Shown: piece after piece, positions 16,105 through 25,705 of the stretch
Layout of the letters: every line of letters starts with the position of its first letter
Numbering within the stretch: the first letter of the stretch is position 1
Origin: Maribacter aquimaris
GTDB lineage: Bacteria > Bacteroidota > Bacteroidia > Flavobacteriales > Flavobacteriaceae
Length of the DNA: 64,000 bases
Reading direction: 5' to 3'
Assembly (NCBI RefSeq): GCF_014596745.1
Contig: NZ_JABTCF010000012.1
Location: 1-64,000, forward strand
Made by a program: the position numbers and the translations under genes
The notes under the pieces: model-generated
What the model saw: only the letters and a program-made list of their open reading frames with translations
What the model was told of the DNA's origin: nothing
Databases searched by the model: none

Positions 16105-17874
16105 ATGATGAAAAGAAAAACATCCCAATTTTTAATTCCTGTCGAAAAAAAAGAACAAGTTGATTCATCCTATAGCATTTATCCCTCGTTTTCTATTGAA
16201 AGTGGGGCTATCAATGAAGGGTATACCACTTTGGCTATGGAATTGGCCAAGTCAGACACCCTGGTTTTGGATGGCTATGTAGGTGTGGATTGGAATGAGG
16301 TAATTACCTCATTGGATGCGGCGTTTCAAAACATGGGGTTAAGTACCTCTATCCAGAACATTGATGGTTTCTTAAAACCGGAAGAGGAATTAAAGTCCAT
16401 GATAGATCCATTTTTGGGCGGTGATGATCCCATTTTCGGTTTTAAGACAAATTTGGAGCTAAGTGATTATTTCGATAAAACTAGAATGTCCAATGTCTTG
16501 GATGACAAGGTTGATATTAAAATCGTTTATGGTACGGGGGCCAGTGAAATGGACTTGGACGGGAAACTTGTTTATTTTGACCTTCCAAAGAATGAGCTTC
16601 AGTATCGTATGCGGGCCAATGCCATCACCAATTTAGGTTTTGGTTCCCCTAAAGACCATAAACAAATGTATAAGCATTTCTATTTTGTTGATTGGCCTAT
16701 TTTGAACAAGGAAAAGAAAAGACTATTACCGAATATTTCGATTATCGTGGATCAGCAAAGACCAGGGCATCCAGTTTGGATGCGTGGAAGAAAATTGAGG
16801 GATGGACTCAAAAGTATGTCCCAAAGTCACTTCAGGGTAAGGCCATGGTTCGAACCTGGTGTTTGGGGTGGCCAATGGATGAAAGACCGGTTTAAGGAGC
16901 TGAATCCGGATGTGCCCAATTACGCTTGGTCTTTTGAGATGATCGTACCAGAGAACGGTTTGTTGTTTGAAAGTGATGGGGCCATGTTGGAAGTCTCTTT
17001 TGATATGTTGATGTTCCAGGAAAGTGAAAATGTTCTAGGAAAGGCAGCGCATAGGTTTGGTGATGAATTTCCGATTCGGTTCGATTTTTTGGATACTTTT
17101 CAGGGAGGAAACCTATCGGTGCAATGTCATCCGAAACCGGAGTATATCAAAAAGGAGTTTGGCGAGAATTTCACACAGGACGAAACGTATTACATCCTTG
17201 ATGCCGGTGAAGATGCCGAAGTGTATTTGGGCTTTCAAGAGGGTATTGACCCCAATGGTTTTAAAAGGGCCTTGGAATATAGTTATACATCCAAGGAGGA
17301 ATTGGATGTTGAAAAATATGTACAGAAACTTCCAGCACATAAGCATGATCTTTTTCTAATTCCCCACGGTACTATCCATTGTTCAGGGATTAACAATATG
17401 GTTTTGGAAATTAGTGCAACACCGTACATCTTTACCTTTAAGATGTATGACTGGCAACGTATGGATCTAGAGGGTAACCCTCGACCTATGAATATTGATA
17501 GGGCTTTTGAAAACCTCAATTTTGACAGACAGGGGAAAAAGGTGTCCGACACCCTGGTGGCAAAACCTATGACCGAAGCATCAGGGGAGGGTTGGAAAAA
17601 AATACACCTACCAACGCACAAGGATCATTTTTATGATATCTATCGATATGAATTCGATAGTAAAGTCGCTATAAGAACGAATGATCAGTGTCATGTGTTG
17701 ATGTTGGTAGAGGGAGAGTCCATTGAATTGGAGGTCGAGGGCAGCAAAACCCAAACCTTCCATTTTGCGGAAACTTTTGCGGTTCCTGCATCGGCCGAAA
17801 ATTATTCCTTGGTGAATAAAGGGAAGACCAAGGCCAAGGTTATTGTATCTTTTGTAAAGGATGAGGCATGTTAA
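16105..17874 (+). CDS. Class I mannose-6-phosphate isomerase with extra N-terminal domain
   Basis: Interconverts mannose-6-phosphate and fructose-6-phosphate in the cytoplasm. The catalytic cupin part is in the C-terminal 350 residues: the metal-binding QCHP with KPEYIKKEFG at about 340, a DETYYIL segment, and HGTIHCSG at about 420. The N-terminal 230 residues are additional to the classical enzyme (about 300-400 residues); they include TLVLDGYVGVDW and a nucleoside-kinase-like layout without a clear P-loop. It is first in the mannoside cluster and overlaps the next gene by 7 nt. Confidence 0.82.
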   Translation: MMKRKTSQFLIPVEKKEQVDSSYSIYPSFSIESGAINEGYTTLAMELAKSDTLVLDGYVGVDWNEVITSLDAAFQNMGLSTSIQNIDGFLKPEEELKSMIDPFLGGDDPIFGFKTNLELSDYFDKTRMSNVLDDKVDIKIVYGTGASEMDLDGKLVYFDLPKNELQYRMRANAITNLGFGSPKDHKQMYKHFYFVDWPILNKEKKRLLPNISIIVDQQRPGHPVWMRGRKLRDGLKSMSQSHFRVRPWFEPGVWGGQWMKDRFKELNPDVPNYAWSFEMIVPENGLLFESDGAMLEVSFDMLMFQESENVLGKAAHRFGDEFPIRFDFLDTFQGGNLSVQCHPKPEYIKKEFGENFTQDETYYILDAGEDAEVYLGFQEGIDPNGFKRALEYSYTSKEELDVEKYVQKLPAHKHDLFLIPHGTIHCSGINNMVLEISATPYIFTFKMYDWQRMDLEGNPRPMNIDRAFENLNFDRQGKKVSDTLVAKPMTEASGEGWKKIHLPTHKDHFYDIYRYEFDSKVAIRTNDQCHVLMLVEGESIELEVEGSKTQTFHFAETFAVPASAENYSLVNKGKTKAKVIVSFVKDEAC

Positions 17875-20800
17875 AACTAAAACATATGGGTTATTTGAAG
17901 TTTCGTTTTTTAATTATCGCGGTAGTATGGTTGACCGCTTCGCAAGCACAGGATTCAACGGTTTGGCAAATAGGGGAATCGGATGATAGTAGCTCGGAAT
18001 TTGCCTTGGCGAATTCTGGGTATACCAAGTTTTTGGAACATGATTTTGGATGGGAAGACCGGTTTTATTTAGTCGGTTTTTCCGATGAAAAAAAAGACTT
18101 TCCATTTGTATTGCCAGGGGCAATGGATTATTGGGGAGGTACTTCGGGATTAGCGGGTATACGTCCACATGAAATAAATATTCTGTTTGGAATTAACGAA
18201 AAACCAAGCAAGGGCTCTTGGAGATTGGTAGTTGATGTTTTGGATTGTAACCCTGAAACGCCACCCTTCTTTAAAGTAAGTGTCAATGATGAATCATGGA
18301 AGTTCAAGCTCGATAAAGGTCAGAATGCCGATGCCTTAAAGGGAGTTAATAAGGATACCAAGGAACAAAAATTGAGTATCCCTATTCCGGAAGGATTGAT
18401 AAAGCGTGGTGGCAATAGCATACAATTGACGACTTTGGAAGGCAGTTGGTTGGTTTTTGACCAAGTTCGCTTGGAAGGACCCGAAAATGTGAAGTTGATA
18501 AAACCCGAAAACGCATTCTTAAGAAATGTTGCAGCTGCGGACTACGAATTGAAGATCGATAACAAAGAAATCCAGCCTTTGCTATTGGATGTTCAGCATC
18601 TTTCAGGAAATCCATTGCTTCAGGTACAGTTAGATGGCAAAGTTATATTCGAAGAAACCGTAGAGCATGGTAGAAGCATCTATGAAGCACCCATGACGGC
18701 CGTAAAAACATCAAAAACCAGTAGTTACACGGTTTTATTGGATGGTAAACCAATAGAAAAGGGAACTGTGGAAAGGTTACCTAAAAAACAAAATCAATTA
18801 GTTGATTATGTCGATACCAAAATAGGGACAGGGCATTCTAGATGGATGATCGCCCCTGGACCATGGATGCCATTCGGGATGGTTAAGATAAGTCCGGATA
18901 ACCAAAAAAGTGGATGGCAAGCAGGGTATCAGCCTTCATTTGAAAGTGTGGGCACATTCAGCCATATCCACGAATGGACGATGGCAGGTTTGGGAACTTT
19001 TCCCACCAACGGCCCTTTGATTACCGAGGTAGGGAACCCCGGAGAACCCGATTCCGGTTATCGTTCACGTGTTGACAAAAATACAGAGCAGGCACCGTTG
19101 GGGTACTATTCCGTGTTTTTAAGTGATTATAAGATCAAGGCGGAACTCACGGCTACTACACGTGCCAGTTTTCAGCGGTATACCTATCCAAAGGATAAGC
19201 CCAACTCCAGAATACTTGTTGATCTGCAGACTCCTTCAGAATACAACTATAAGATTGAAGAAGCTTATATTAAAAAAGTAAACGATTATAAGATTGTTGG
19301 TTATAGTAAACAAATATCCCCTTCGGTTTGGGGAGAAGGCTATTATAGGAAACAATTTGTCGAAGATGGTGATCAACCCAAGGAATGGGATGATATAGCG
19401 CAAGAGTATACCGTACATTTTGTGATGGAGTTTGATGTCCCAATCAAGGATTTTGGTGTCTGGGTAGATGGCGATAAAGAAGGAAAGGATGATGCCGCCA
19501 CTACGAATACTGCGGAATTTAAGGTTGAAAATCCGGAAGATGTAGTCGCCTTTGTTGAATTTGATACCAAGGATAACCAAGTGGTACAGACAAGAACCGC
19601 TATCTCGTATGTAAGTATAGATAACGCTGCCCTTAATTTAAAGGAAGAAATAACAAAACCTTTTGGTTGGAGTTTTGAAAAAGTTCGGGAGAATCAAGAA
19701 AATGCGTGGAACGATTTATTCGAGAGGGTCCTGATTACATCGAATGACCGATTGGAAAAAACACGGTTTTATTCAAACATGTACCGTGCTTTGGTAAGTA
19801 GGAATATATTCAGTGATGTTGATGGTAGTTGGGTCGATGCCGAGGAGCAGGTTCAAAAAATTGAAGACCCCAATGGAGTGGCTTTAGGGTGTGATGCCTT
19901 TTGGAATACGTTTTGGAATTTAAATCAATTTTGGAATTTGGTGACACCGGATTGGTCATCGAAATGGGTGAATTCACAGTTAGGAATGTATGATGCCAAT
20001 GGCTGGTTGGCCAAAGGACCGGCTGGAATGGAATATATTCCGGTTATGGTGGCGGAACATGAGATTCCACTTATCGTGGGGGCCTATCAAATGGGCGTTG
20101 GCAATATCGATGCAGAAAAGGCCTTTGAGGCTGTTTATAAAATGCAGACCACTTTAGGGCAAAAGGTAGGGAATGGTTATGCGGGGAATAGGGACCTGGA
20201 GCCTTATCTAAAATACCATTATGTGCCGTATAACAAAGGGCGTTTTTCAAATACCCTGGAATACTCCTTTGATGACTTTGCTGTATCTCAACTGGCAAAG
20301 GCATTAGGTAAGGATAAGGAATATGACGAATTTATACGAAGAGGGTATTGGTGGAAAAATGCCATTAACCCAGATGGGGGCTTTGCCCATTTAAGGCATT
20401 CCGACGGTTCCTGGTTCCCCGATTTTGATCCTATTAAAACGGCAGGCAATTTTCAGTTTGTTGAAGGTAATGCGTGGCAATTGACATTTTTTGTTCCACA
20501 AGATGTCCCGGCACTTGCTGCCATTGTTGGTGAGGAGGAATTCGCAAAACGTTTGGATGATGGTTTTAATATCAGTAGTCCGTGGCGGTACAATGCGCCC
20601 AATGAGTTGTATTGGGATTTTCCAGTTACGCAAGGAAACCAACAATCCATGCATTTTTCATTCTTGTTCAATTGGGTTAAAAAACCTTGGTTAACGCAGA
20701 AGTGGAGTAGGGATATTATTGATAGGTATTATGGTTTTGGTTTGTCCAACGCCTATTTAGGCGATGAGGATCAAGGGCAAATGAGTGCATGGTTCATGAT

Positions 20801-21125
20801 GGCATCCTTAGGGCTTTTTCAAACAGATGGTGGGGTCCGTGTAGATCCTATCTATGAAATAGGAAGTCCTATTTTCAAAAAGGTGGAAATAGATTTAGGT
20901 GGGCGATACGGAAGAGGTAAAACTTTTGTTATTGAGGCAAAAAACACATCGTTCAACAATAAATATGTACAAAGTGCAACGCTGAACGGAAAAAGATTAA
21001 AGAACTTTTGGTTCCCTTCAAAGGAGCTGTTGAAAGGAGGGAAACTAGAATTGGAAATGGGTCCCGAACCCAATAAAAAATGGGGCATCAAAAGCCTTCC
21101 ACCATCAATGTCCAACAAAAAATAA
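17868..21125 (+). CDS. GH92 family exo-alpha-mannosidase with N-terminal beta-sandwich domains
   Basis: A 1085-residue secreted glycosidase. A signal peptide occupies about 1-28 (ending ASQAQD). Residues about 30-300 form added beta-sandwich domains of the rhamnogalacturonan-lyase/carbohydrate-binding kind (WQIGESD, then FDQVRLEGP). The GH92 catalytic part begins near 310 (VDYVDTKIGTGHSRWMIAPGPWMPFGMVKISP) and runs to the end, with the DEDQGQMSAWFMMASLGLFQ segment typical of GH92. GH92 enzymes are calcium-dependent exo-alpha-mannosidases; the linkage cannot be told from sequence. The start overlaps the isomerase gene. Confidence 0.92.
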   Translation: MLKLKHMGYLKFRFLIIAVVWLTASQAQDSTVWQIGESDDSSSEFALANSGYTKFLEHDFGWEDRFYLVGFSDEKKDFPFVLPGAMDYWGGTSGLAGIRPHEINILFGINEKPSKGSWRLVVDVLDCNPETPPFFKVSVNDESWKFKLDKGQNADALKGVNKDTKEQKLSIPIPEGLIKRGGNSIQLTTLEGSWLVFDQVRLEGPENVKLIKPENAFLRNVAAADYELKIDNKEIQPLLLDVQHLSGNPLLQVQLDGKVIFEETVEHGRSIYEAPMTAVKTSKTSSYTVLLDGKPIEKGTVERLPKKQNQLVDYVDTKIGTGHSRWMIAPGPWMPFGMVKISPDNQKSGWQAGYQPSFESVGTFSHIHEWTMAGLGTFPTNGPLITEVGNPGEPDSGYRSRVDKNTEQAPLGYYSVFLSDYKIKAELTATTRASFQRYTYPKDKPNSRILVDLQTPSEYNYKIEEAYIKKVNDYKIVGYSKQISPSVWGEGYYRKQFVEDGDQPKEWDDIAQEYTVHFVMEFDVPIKDFGVWVDGDKEGKDDAATTNTAEFKVENPEDVVAFVEFDTKDNQVVQTRTAISYVSIDNAALNLKEEITKPFGWSFEKVRENQENAWNDLFERVLITSNDRLEKTRFYSNMYRALVSRNIFSDVDGSWVDAEEQVQKIEDPNGVALGCDAFWNTFWNLNQFWNLVTPDWSSKWVNSQLGMYDANGWLAKGPAGMEYIPVMVAEHEIPLIVGAYQMGVGNIDAEKAFEAVYKMQTTLGQKVGNGYAGNRDLEPYLKYHYVPYNKGRFSNTLEYSFDDFAVSQLAKALGKDKEYDEFIRRGYWWKNAINPDGGFAHLRHSDGSWFPDFDPIKTAGNFQFVEGNAWQLTFFVPQDVPALAAIVGEEEFAKRLDDGFNISSPWRYNAPNELYWDFPVTQGNQQSMHFSFLFNWVKKPWLTQKWSRDIIDRYYGFGLSNAYLGDEDQGQMSAWFMMASLGLFQTDGGVRVDPIYEIGSPIFKKVEIDLGGRYGRGKTFVIEAKNTSFNNKYVQSATLNGKRLKNFWFPSKELLKGGKLELEMGPEPNKKWGIKSLPPSMSNKK

Positions 21126-21148
21126 AAGTCTAAAAAAAATAAAGGAAA

Positions 21149-22441
21149 ATGAGAAAAATGCTCGCTTTTGTCTTGAGCCTGGTAGTGCTAGGATGCAAGG
21201 CCCCGAAGGAGAATAAGGAACTTGCCCAAAAAGTACTTTCCAACCAACAATTCGATGCTGTTAAGAAAAAGGCCTTGGCGGTTATCGAGACCGGATTCAA
21301 TGCCGGTGATGGCTATCGTGAGGTTTGGATAAGGGACTATAATACGTTTATTGAACTTTCAGCGGAAGTGTATCCGCCAGAGGAATTAAAGGAAAACCTC
21401 TTGGTGTTTTTTAGAATGCAAGGCGATGATGGCAATATTATCGATGGGTTTACACCTGCCGAAGCCATTACTAAGGAAGAAACCGATTTCAGCTACTTCG
21501 AATTGGAGCCCCGCTATGCGGGCCACAAGAACACTGTTGAGACCGATCAGGAAACTTCTTTGATCCAGGCCGTGTACAAATATGTAAAGACAACCGGGGA
21601 TAGGACTATTCTCGATGCTAAAATAGGTGATAAGACGGTGGCCGAACGTATGGCGTGGGCCATACAGTTTTTAATGGACAAGCGTTTCTCCAAGGAATAC
21701 GGACTTATATGGGGGGCAACCACGGCTGACTGGGGCGATGTACAACCAGAGCACGGTTGGGGTGTTGATATTGATGGGAATACACATAGGGCCATTGATA
21801 TTTATGACAATGCCATGCTGATCATTGCCTTGGATAATATGCTTGAACTATTGCCGGACCTTACGGATCAATGGTTGCCAATCAGGAGACAATTGGCAAA
21901 GAATGCCAAAAATCATCTGTGGGATGGTAAAGCCCAAAAGTTTATACCGCATATCTATTTGGACGGTTCACCGTTTCCGGAGGATTTTAATGAGAACGAA
22001 ATCTACTACTTTGGGGGTACTGCCGTAGCCATAGAGGCGGGGTTGCTTTCAAGGGAGGAAATTAAAGTCTCTATCGATGAAATGGTTTCCAGGGTAAAAC
22101 AAGCCGGTGCGGGATCGATCGGTCTAACCCTATATCCCCCATATCCTGAAGGATACTTTGAGAACCAAATTATGAATCCGGAATACAGCTACCAAAATGG
22201 TGGGGATTGGACCTGGTTTGGGGCAAGAATGATCCAGCAATTGGTGAAATATGGCTTTGTTGAAGACGCTTATCAACAATTATTGCCGATGACCGATAGG
22301 GTTATAAAAAATGATGGCTTTTATGAATGGTACACTGTTGATAATAAACCTGAGGGTTCGGGTACTTTTCGTGGTTCTGCTGGTGTACTTTACACAGCAA
22401 TTCTTAACTTTGAAGAATGGGCAAATTCCCATATCGAATAG
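21149..22441 (+). CDS. Lipoprotein of the six-hairpin (alpha/alpha)6 glycosidase type
   Basis: A 430-residue lipoprotein (VVLGC, Cys16), probably surface or periplasmic. The rest resembles an (alpha/alpha)6 glycosidase: GYREVWIRDYNTF near 55, TVETDQETS near 132, TTADWGDVQPE near 192 and QNGGDWTWFGARM near 350 hold acidic and aromatic residues of the right kind. It is not GH125 as far as I can see. Its place between two GH92 genes suggests a partner glycosidase acting on the same mannoside. The family number and linkage are not assigned. Confidence 0.7.
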   Translation: MRKMLAFVLSLVVLGCKAPKENKELAQKVLSNQQFDAVKKKALAVIETGFNAGDGYREVWIRDYNTFIELSAEVYPPEELKENLLVFFRMQGDDGNIIDGFTPAEAITKEETDFSYFELEPRYAGHKNTVETDQETSLIQAVYKYVKTTGDRTILDAKIGDKTVAERMAWAIQFLMDKRFSKEYGLIWGATTADWGDVQPEHGWGVDIDGNTHRAIDIYDNAMLIIALDNMLELLPDLTDQWLPIRRQLAKNAKNHLWDGKAQKFIPHIYLDGSPFPEDFNENEIYYFGGTAVAIEAGLLSREEIKVSIDEMVSRVKQAGAGSIGLTLYPPYPEGYFENQIMNPEYSYQNGGDWTWFGARMIQQLVKYGFVEDAYQQLLPMTDRVIKNDGFYEWYTVDNKPEGSGTFRGSAGVLYTAILNFEEWANSHIE

Positions 22442-22481
22442 GTGAGGATGATCAACGAAGGAATATGGATAATATTTGGGT

Positions 22482-23219
22482 ATGGACTTTAAACTAGACC
22501 AAAATAGTCCTGTGCCGCTTCATGCACAGATTGAGGGATACCTGAGGTCTTTGATCGTTCAGGAAGAATACCGAAGTGGAAAGTTTTTCCTACCTAAGGA
22601 AGTAACCTTGGCGAAAAAATTAGGGGTGTCCAGAAATACGGTACGCCAAGCCGTAAATGCATTGGTTCAAGACCAACTTATTGAACGTAAAAAGGGAGTC
22701 GGCACCAAAGTCCTCAACAAAAAAATCGCTACACGACTCGATAATTGGATCAGTTTCACCAAAGAAATGGAGAAACTGGGTATTGAAGTCGTCAACTATG
22801 TGGTAAAGGCGACTTTGGAAATAGCTCCGGACGAAGTTTATGATGCCTTATCCATTTCCACATCGAAAAAAATATGGAAGCTAGAAAAAGTACGTGGGTC
22901 GAAAGAGGCAAAGTATCTATATTCCGTATCCTATTTCCATCCAAGGGTTGGAATAACGGGGGAAGAGAATTTCGTCACACCACTTTACGAACTGTTAGAG
23001 ACCGAGCATGATACCATCGTAGCGACTTCCAAAGAGCGGTTAAGTGCGGTAAAGGCGGATTCAAATTTGGTTTCCATATTAGATCTAGCCCCGGAAGTGC
23101 CTATTTTACGAAGGGAACGGTTGGTATGCGATCCTGGGGATAGACCGGTTGAATTCAATATCGTGTTCTATAATACCGATTACTTTACTTACGATATTGA
23201 AATAAAAAGGGATTTATGA
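22482..23219 (+). CDS. GntR-family (HutC/FarR-type) transcriptional regulator
   Basis: A 245-residue regulator. The N-terminal winged helix-turn-helix (about 10-75) contains LAKKLGVSRNTVRQAVNALV and IERKKGVGTKV; the C-terminal UTRA effector domain follows (from about 90, ending EFNIVFYNTDYFTYDIEIKR). Members respond to a sugar phosphate or related ligand, so mannose-6-phosphate is plausible. A TTG two codons upstream is in frame; the ATG at 22482 is preferred. It probably binds the palindrome at 16041. Confidence 0.9.
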   Translation: MDFKLDQNSPVPLHAQIEGYLRSLIVQEEYRSGKFFLPKEVTLAKKLGVSRNTVRQAVNALVQDQLIERKKGVGTKVLNKKIATRLDNWISFTKEMEKLGIEVVNYVVKATLEIAPDEVYDALSISTSKKIWKLEKVRGSKEAKYLYSVSYFHPRVGITGEENFVTPLYELLETEHDTIVATSKERLSAVKADSNLVSILDLAPEVPILRRERLVCDPGDRPVEFNIVFYNTDYFTYDIEIKRDL

Positions 23220-23269
23220 TGTGTTCTTTAAAAGATCTTATCAGATCTACCACCTTACTATATACTTAA

Positions 23270-25657
23270 ATGAACTTTCGGGGATTAAATATTGGTGTTG
23301 CATTTCTGTCAATTTTAGTTTTGATTATTGTCCCATTGGGGTGTAATTCCGATATTGAAACGAAGTCTCCCCAAAAAGAAAATCTTTCACAATACGTAAA
23401 TCCCAATATTGGTACCGCTCACAGTCGTTGGTTTTTTTATACCCCCGCTGCAATGCCCTTTGGTATGGCAAAATTGGCACCCTCGACCAATGGCTCCTAC
23501 GGGAATAAAAGTGGATGGGAGGCTGTAGGTTATGACAGTCGGCAGAACAGTATTGAGGGATTTGCAAACTTGCATGAATTTCAAATAGGTGGGTTTCTAT
23601 TTACTGGTATTACAGGTGGGCTAAAAACCATTCCCGGTACCTTGGAGAAACCCGATGAAGGGTATAGGTCCCGTTTCGATAGAAAAGATGAGGTTGCCAT
23701 ACCGGGTTATTATAAAGTGCTCCTTAAGGATTATAATGTTCAAGTGGAATTAACGGCGACGAAAAGGGTGGGTTTCCAACGGTATACTTTCCCGAAATCA
23801 GACAATTCCTATTTGCTTTTTGATATTGGAAACCAATTGGGGGAAAGTGGAAAAGTAAAGGATGCCAACGTAACCTATAACAATGATGGAACGCTCCAGG
23901 GTTATGTGATCACCTACCCCGAATATGTAAAAAAGTATCAAACCGACGGCGACATAAAAATGTTCTTTTATGCCGAAGTAAGTAAAAAACCTGAAGCGCA
24001 TGGTGTTTTTAAAGGGGAAAATGTCATTAAGGATACGGATTCCATTTCGGGTGTGGGTGCTGGAATGTTTTTTAAGTATAAAACATCCGATGCCGATCAA
24101 ATTACCATAAAGACAGGCCTGTCCTATACATCGATAGAAAATGCGAAGATCAACCTTCGGACCGAGGCCGCAACCTTGGATTTTGATCAGGCAAAGGAAA
24201 TGGCAACCACAGCTTGGGAAAACGAATTTGATAAGATCAGGGTAACCGATTCCTCCAAGGTCAAGAAGACAAAATTCTATACATCGCTTTTTCACGCCCT
24301 TTTAGGTAGGGGATTATCCAATGACGTTAATGGCCAGTTTCCACAAAACGATGGTTCTGTTGGCCAATTGCCCTTATTGGCTTCAGGGGAACCCAAATAT
24401 AATGTCTACAATACCGATGCGGTATGGGGTGCATTTTGGAATTTAACGCAATTATGGGCCTTGGTGTGGCCCGAATACTATAACGATTTTGTTCAGTCCC
24501 AATTGGAAGTGTACAAGAACTCCGGTTGGCTGGCAGATGGGATAGCCAATGGCAGGTATGTTTCTGGGGTAGGTACAAATTTCACAGGTTTGGTTATAGC
24601 TGCCGGCTATCAAACGGGAGTTCTTAAGGATAATATTGAACTTGCTTATGAAGCGGCATTGAAAAATGAGGTCGGATACCAAGACAGAAAGGAAGGAGCT
24701 GGGAAAATGGATCTAAAGAGCTTTATTGAAAACGGATTTATTCCTTATATTGAAAGAAAAAGGAACCATAGGGCAAACGTTCCTGAAGGGTCGGCATTTT
24801 CTGTTTCACATTCGTTGGAATACGCGTTTAGTAGTTATGCAGTTGCCCAAATGGCCCATAAAATGGGAAAAATGGATGATTATCGTATGCTGATGAAATT
24901 ATCCCATGCATGGAAAGGATTTTATGATAAGGAAACAGGATTCTTTAGGCCTAGGTTGAAAGATGGCCAATTCATTAAGGATTTTGATCCATTGGCCCCG
25001 TGGATCGGATTTCAGGAAGGCAACGCATGGCAATATACGTTTTATGTTCCCCATGAACCCGAGGCTTTGGTAGAACTGATTGGAAAGGAAAAATTCAATA
25101 CCCGGTTGGATTCCATTTTTAGGATCTCTGAAAAAACGGCATTTGGTGGGGAGGGTATCGATGCCTTCGCAGGTATAAAGACGTTGTATAACCATGGGAA
25201 CCAACCCAATCTACATATTTCATGGCTATTCAATTTTTCGGGAAAACCATGGTTGACACAGAAATGGACCAGATTGATCGAAGATAAGTTTTATGGTACA
25301 GGGGAAATTCACGGTTATGGTTATGGACAGGATGAGGATCAGGGACAACTTGGGGCATGGTATGTTATGTCGTCCTTGGGTATTTTCGATGTTAAGGGAT
25401 TAACCGGTGAGGAACCAAGTTTCCAATTCGGAAGTCCTACGTTTGATAAGGTCGAGATCAAGGTTAAAAACGATAAGGGACAGCCTTTTACGATAACGAC
25501 GTCCAATGCTAAAAAAAGCAATTTTTATATCGACAGTATTGAGTTGAATGGTAATGCGTATGACAAACTGGATATTCCTTTTAAGGAAATAACCAAAGGA
25601 GGTCATCTGAATTTTTATATGTCCGATGTCCCACAAATGAAGTTGAAAAATCAATAG
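23270..25657 (+). CDS. GH92 family exo-alpha-mannosidase, lipoprotein
   Basis: A 795-residue GH92 enzyme with a lipoprotein signal (IIVPLGC, Cys25), so anchored in an outer membrane. The catalytic domain starts near 40 (YVNPNIGTAHSRWFFYTPAAMPFGMAKLAP), includes the NTDAVWGAFWNLTQLWALVWPEY segment, and has DEDQGQLGAWYVMSSLGIFDV near 690. Unlike the first GH92 protein it has no long N-terminal addition. The two probably act on different linkages or branches of the same glycan. Confidence 0.92.
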   Translation: MNFRGLNIGVAFLSILVLIIVPLGCNSDIETKSPQKENLSQYVNPNIGTAHSRWFFYTPAAMPFGMAKLAPSTNGSYGNKSGWEAVGYDSRQNSIEGFANLHEFQIGGFLFTGITGGLKTIPGTLEKPDEGYRSRFDRKDEVAIPGYYKVLLKDYNVQVELTATKRVGFQRYTFPKSDNSYLLFDIGNQLGESGKVKDANVTYNNDGTLQGYVITYPEYVKKYQTDGDIKMFFYAEVSKKPEAHGVFKGENVIKDTDSISGVGAGMFFKYKTSDADQITIKTGLSYTSIENAKINLRTEAATLDFDQAKEMATTAWENEFDKIRVTDSSKVKKTKFYTSLFHALLGRGLSNDVNGQFPQNDGSVGQLPLLASGEPKYNVYNTDAVWGAFWNLTQLWALVWPEYYNDFVQSQLEVYKNSGWLADGIANGRYVSGVGTNFTGLVIAAGYQTGVLKDNIELAYEAALKNEVGYQDRKEGAGKMDLKSFIENGFIPYIERKRNHRANVPEGSAFSVSHSLEYAFSSYAVAQMAHKMGKMDDYRMLMKLSHAWKGFYDKETGFFRPRLKDGQFIKDFDPLAPWIGFQEGNAWQYTFYVPHEPEALVELIGKEKFNTRLDSIFRISEKTAFGGEGIDAFAGIKTLYNHGNQPNLHISWLFNFSGKPWLTQKWTRLIEDKFYGTGEIHGYGYGQDEDQGQLGAWYVMSSLGIFDVKGLTGEEPSFQFGSPTFDKVEIKVKNDKGQPFTITTSNAKKSNFYIDSIELNGNAYDKLDIPFKEITKGGHLNFYMSDVPQMKLKNQ

Positions 25658-25705
25658 AATGTTTAATCCATTTTTTAATAAAAAGCGAACCTAAATAGAA
25701 TAAAT

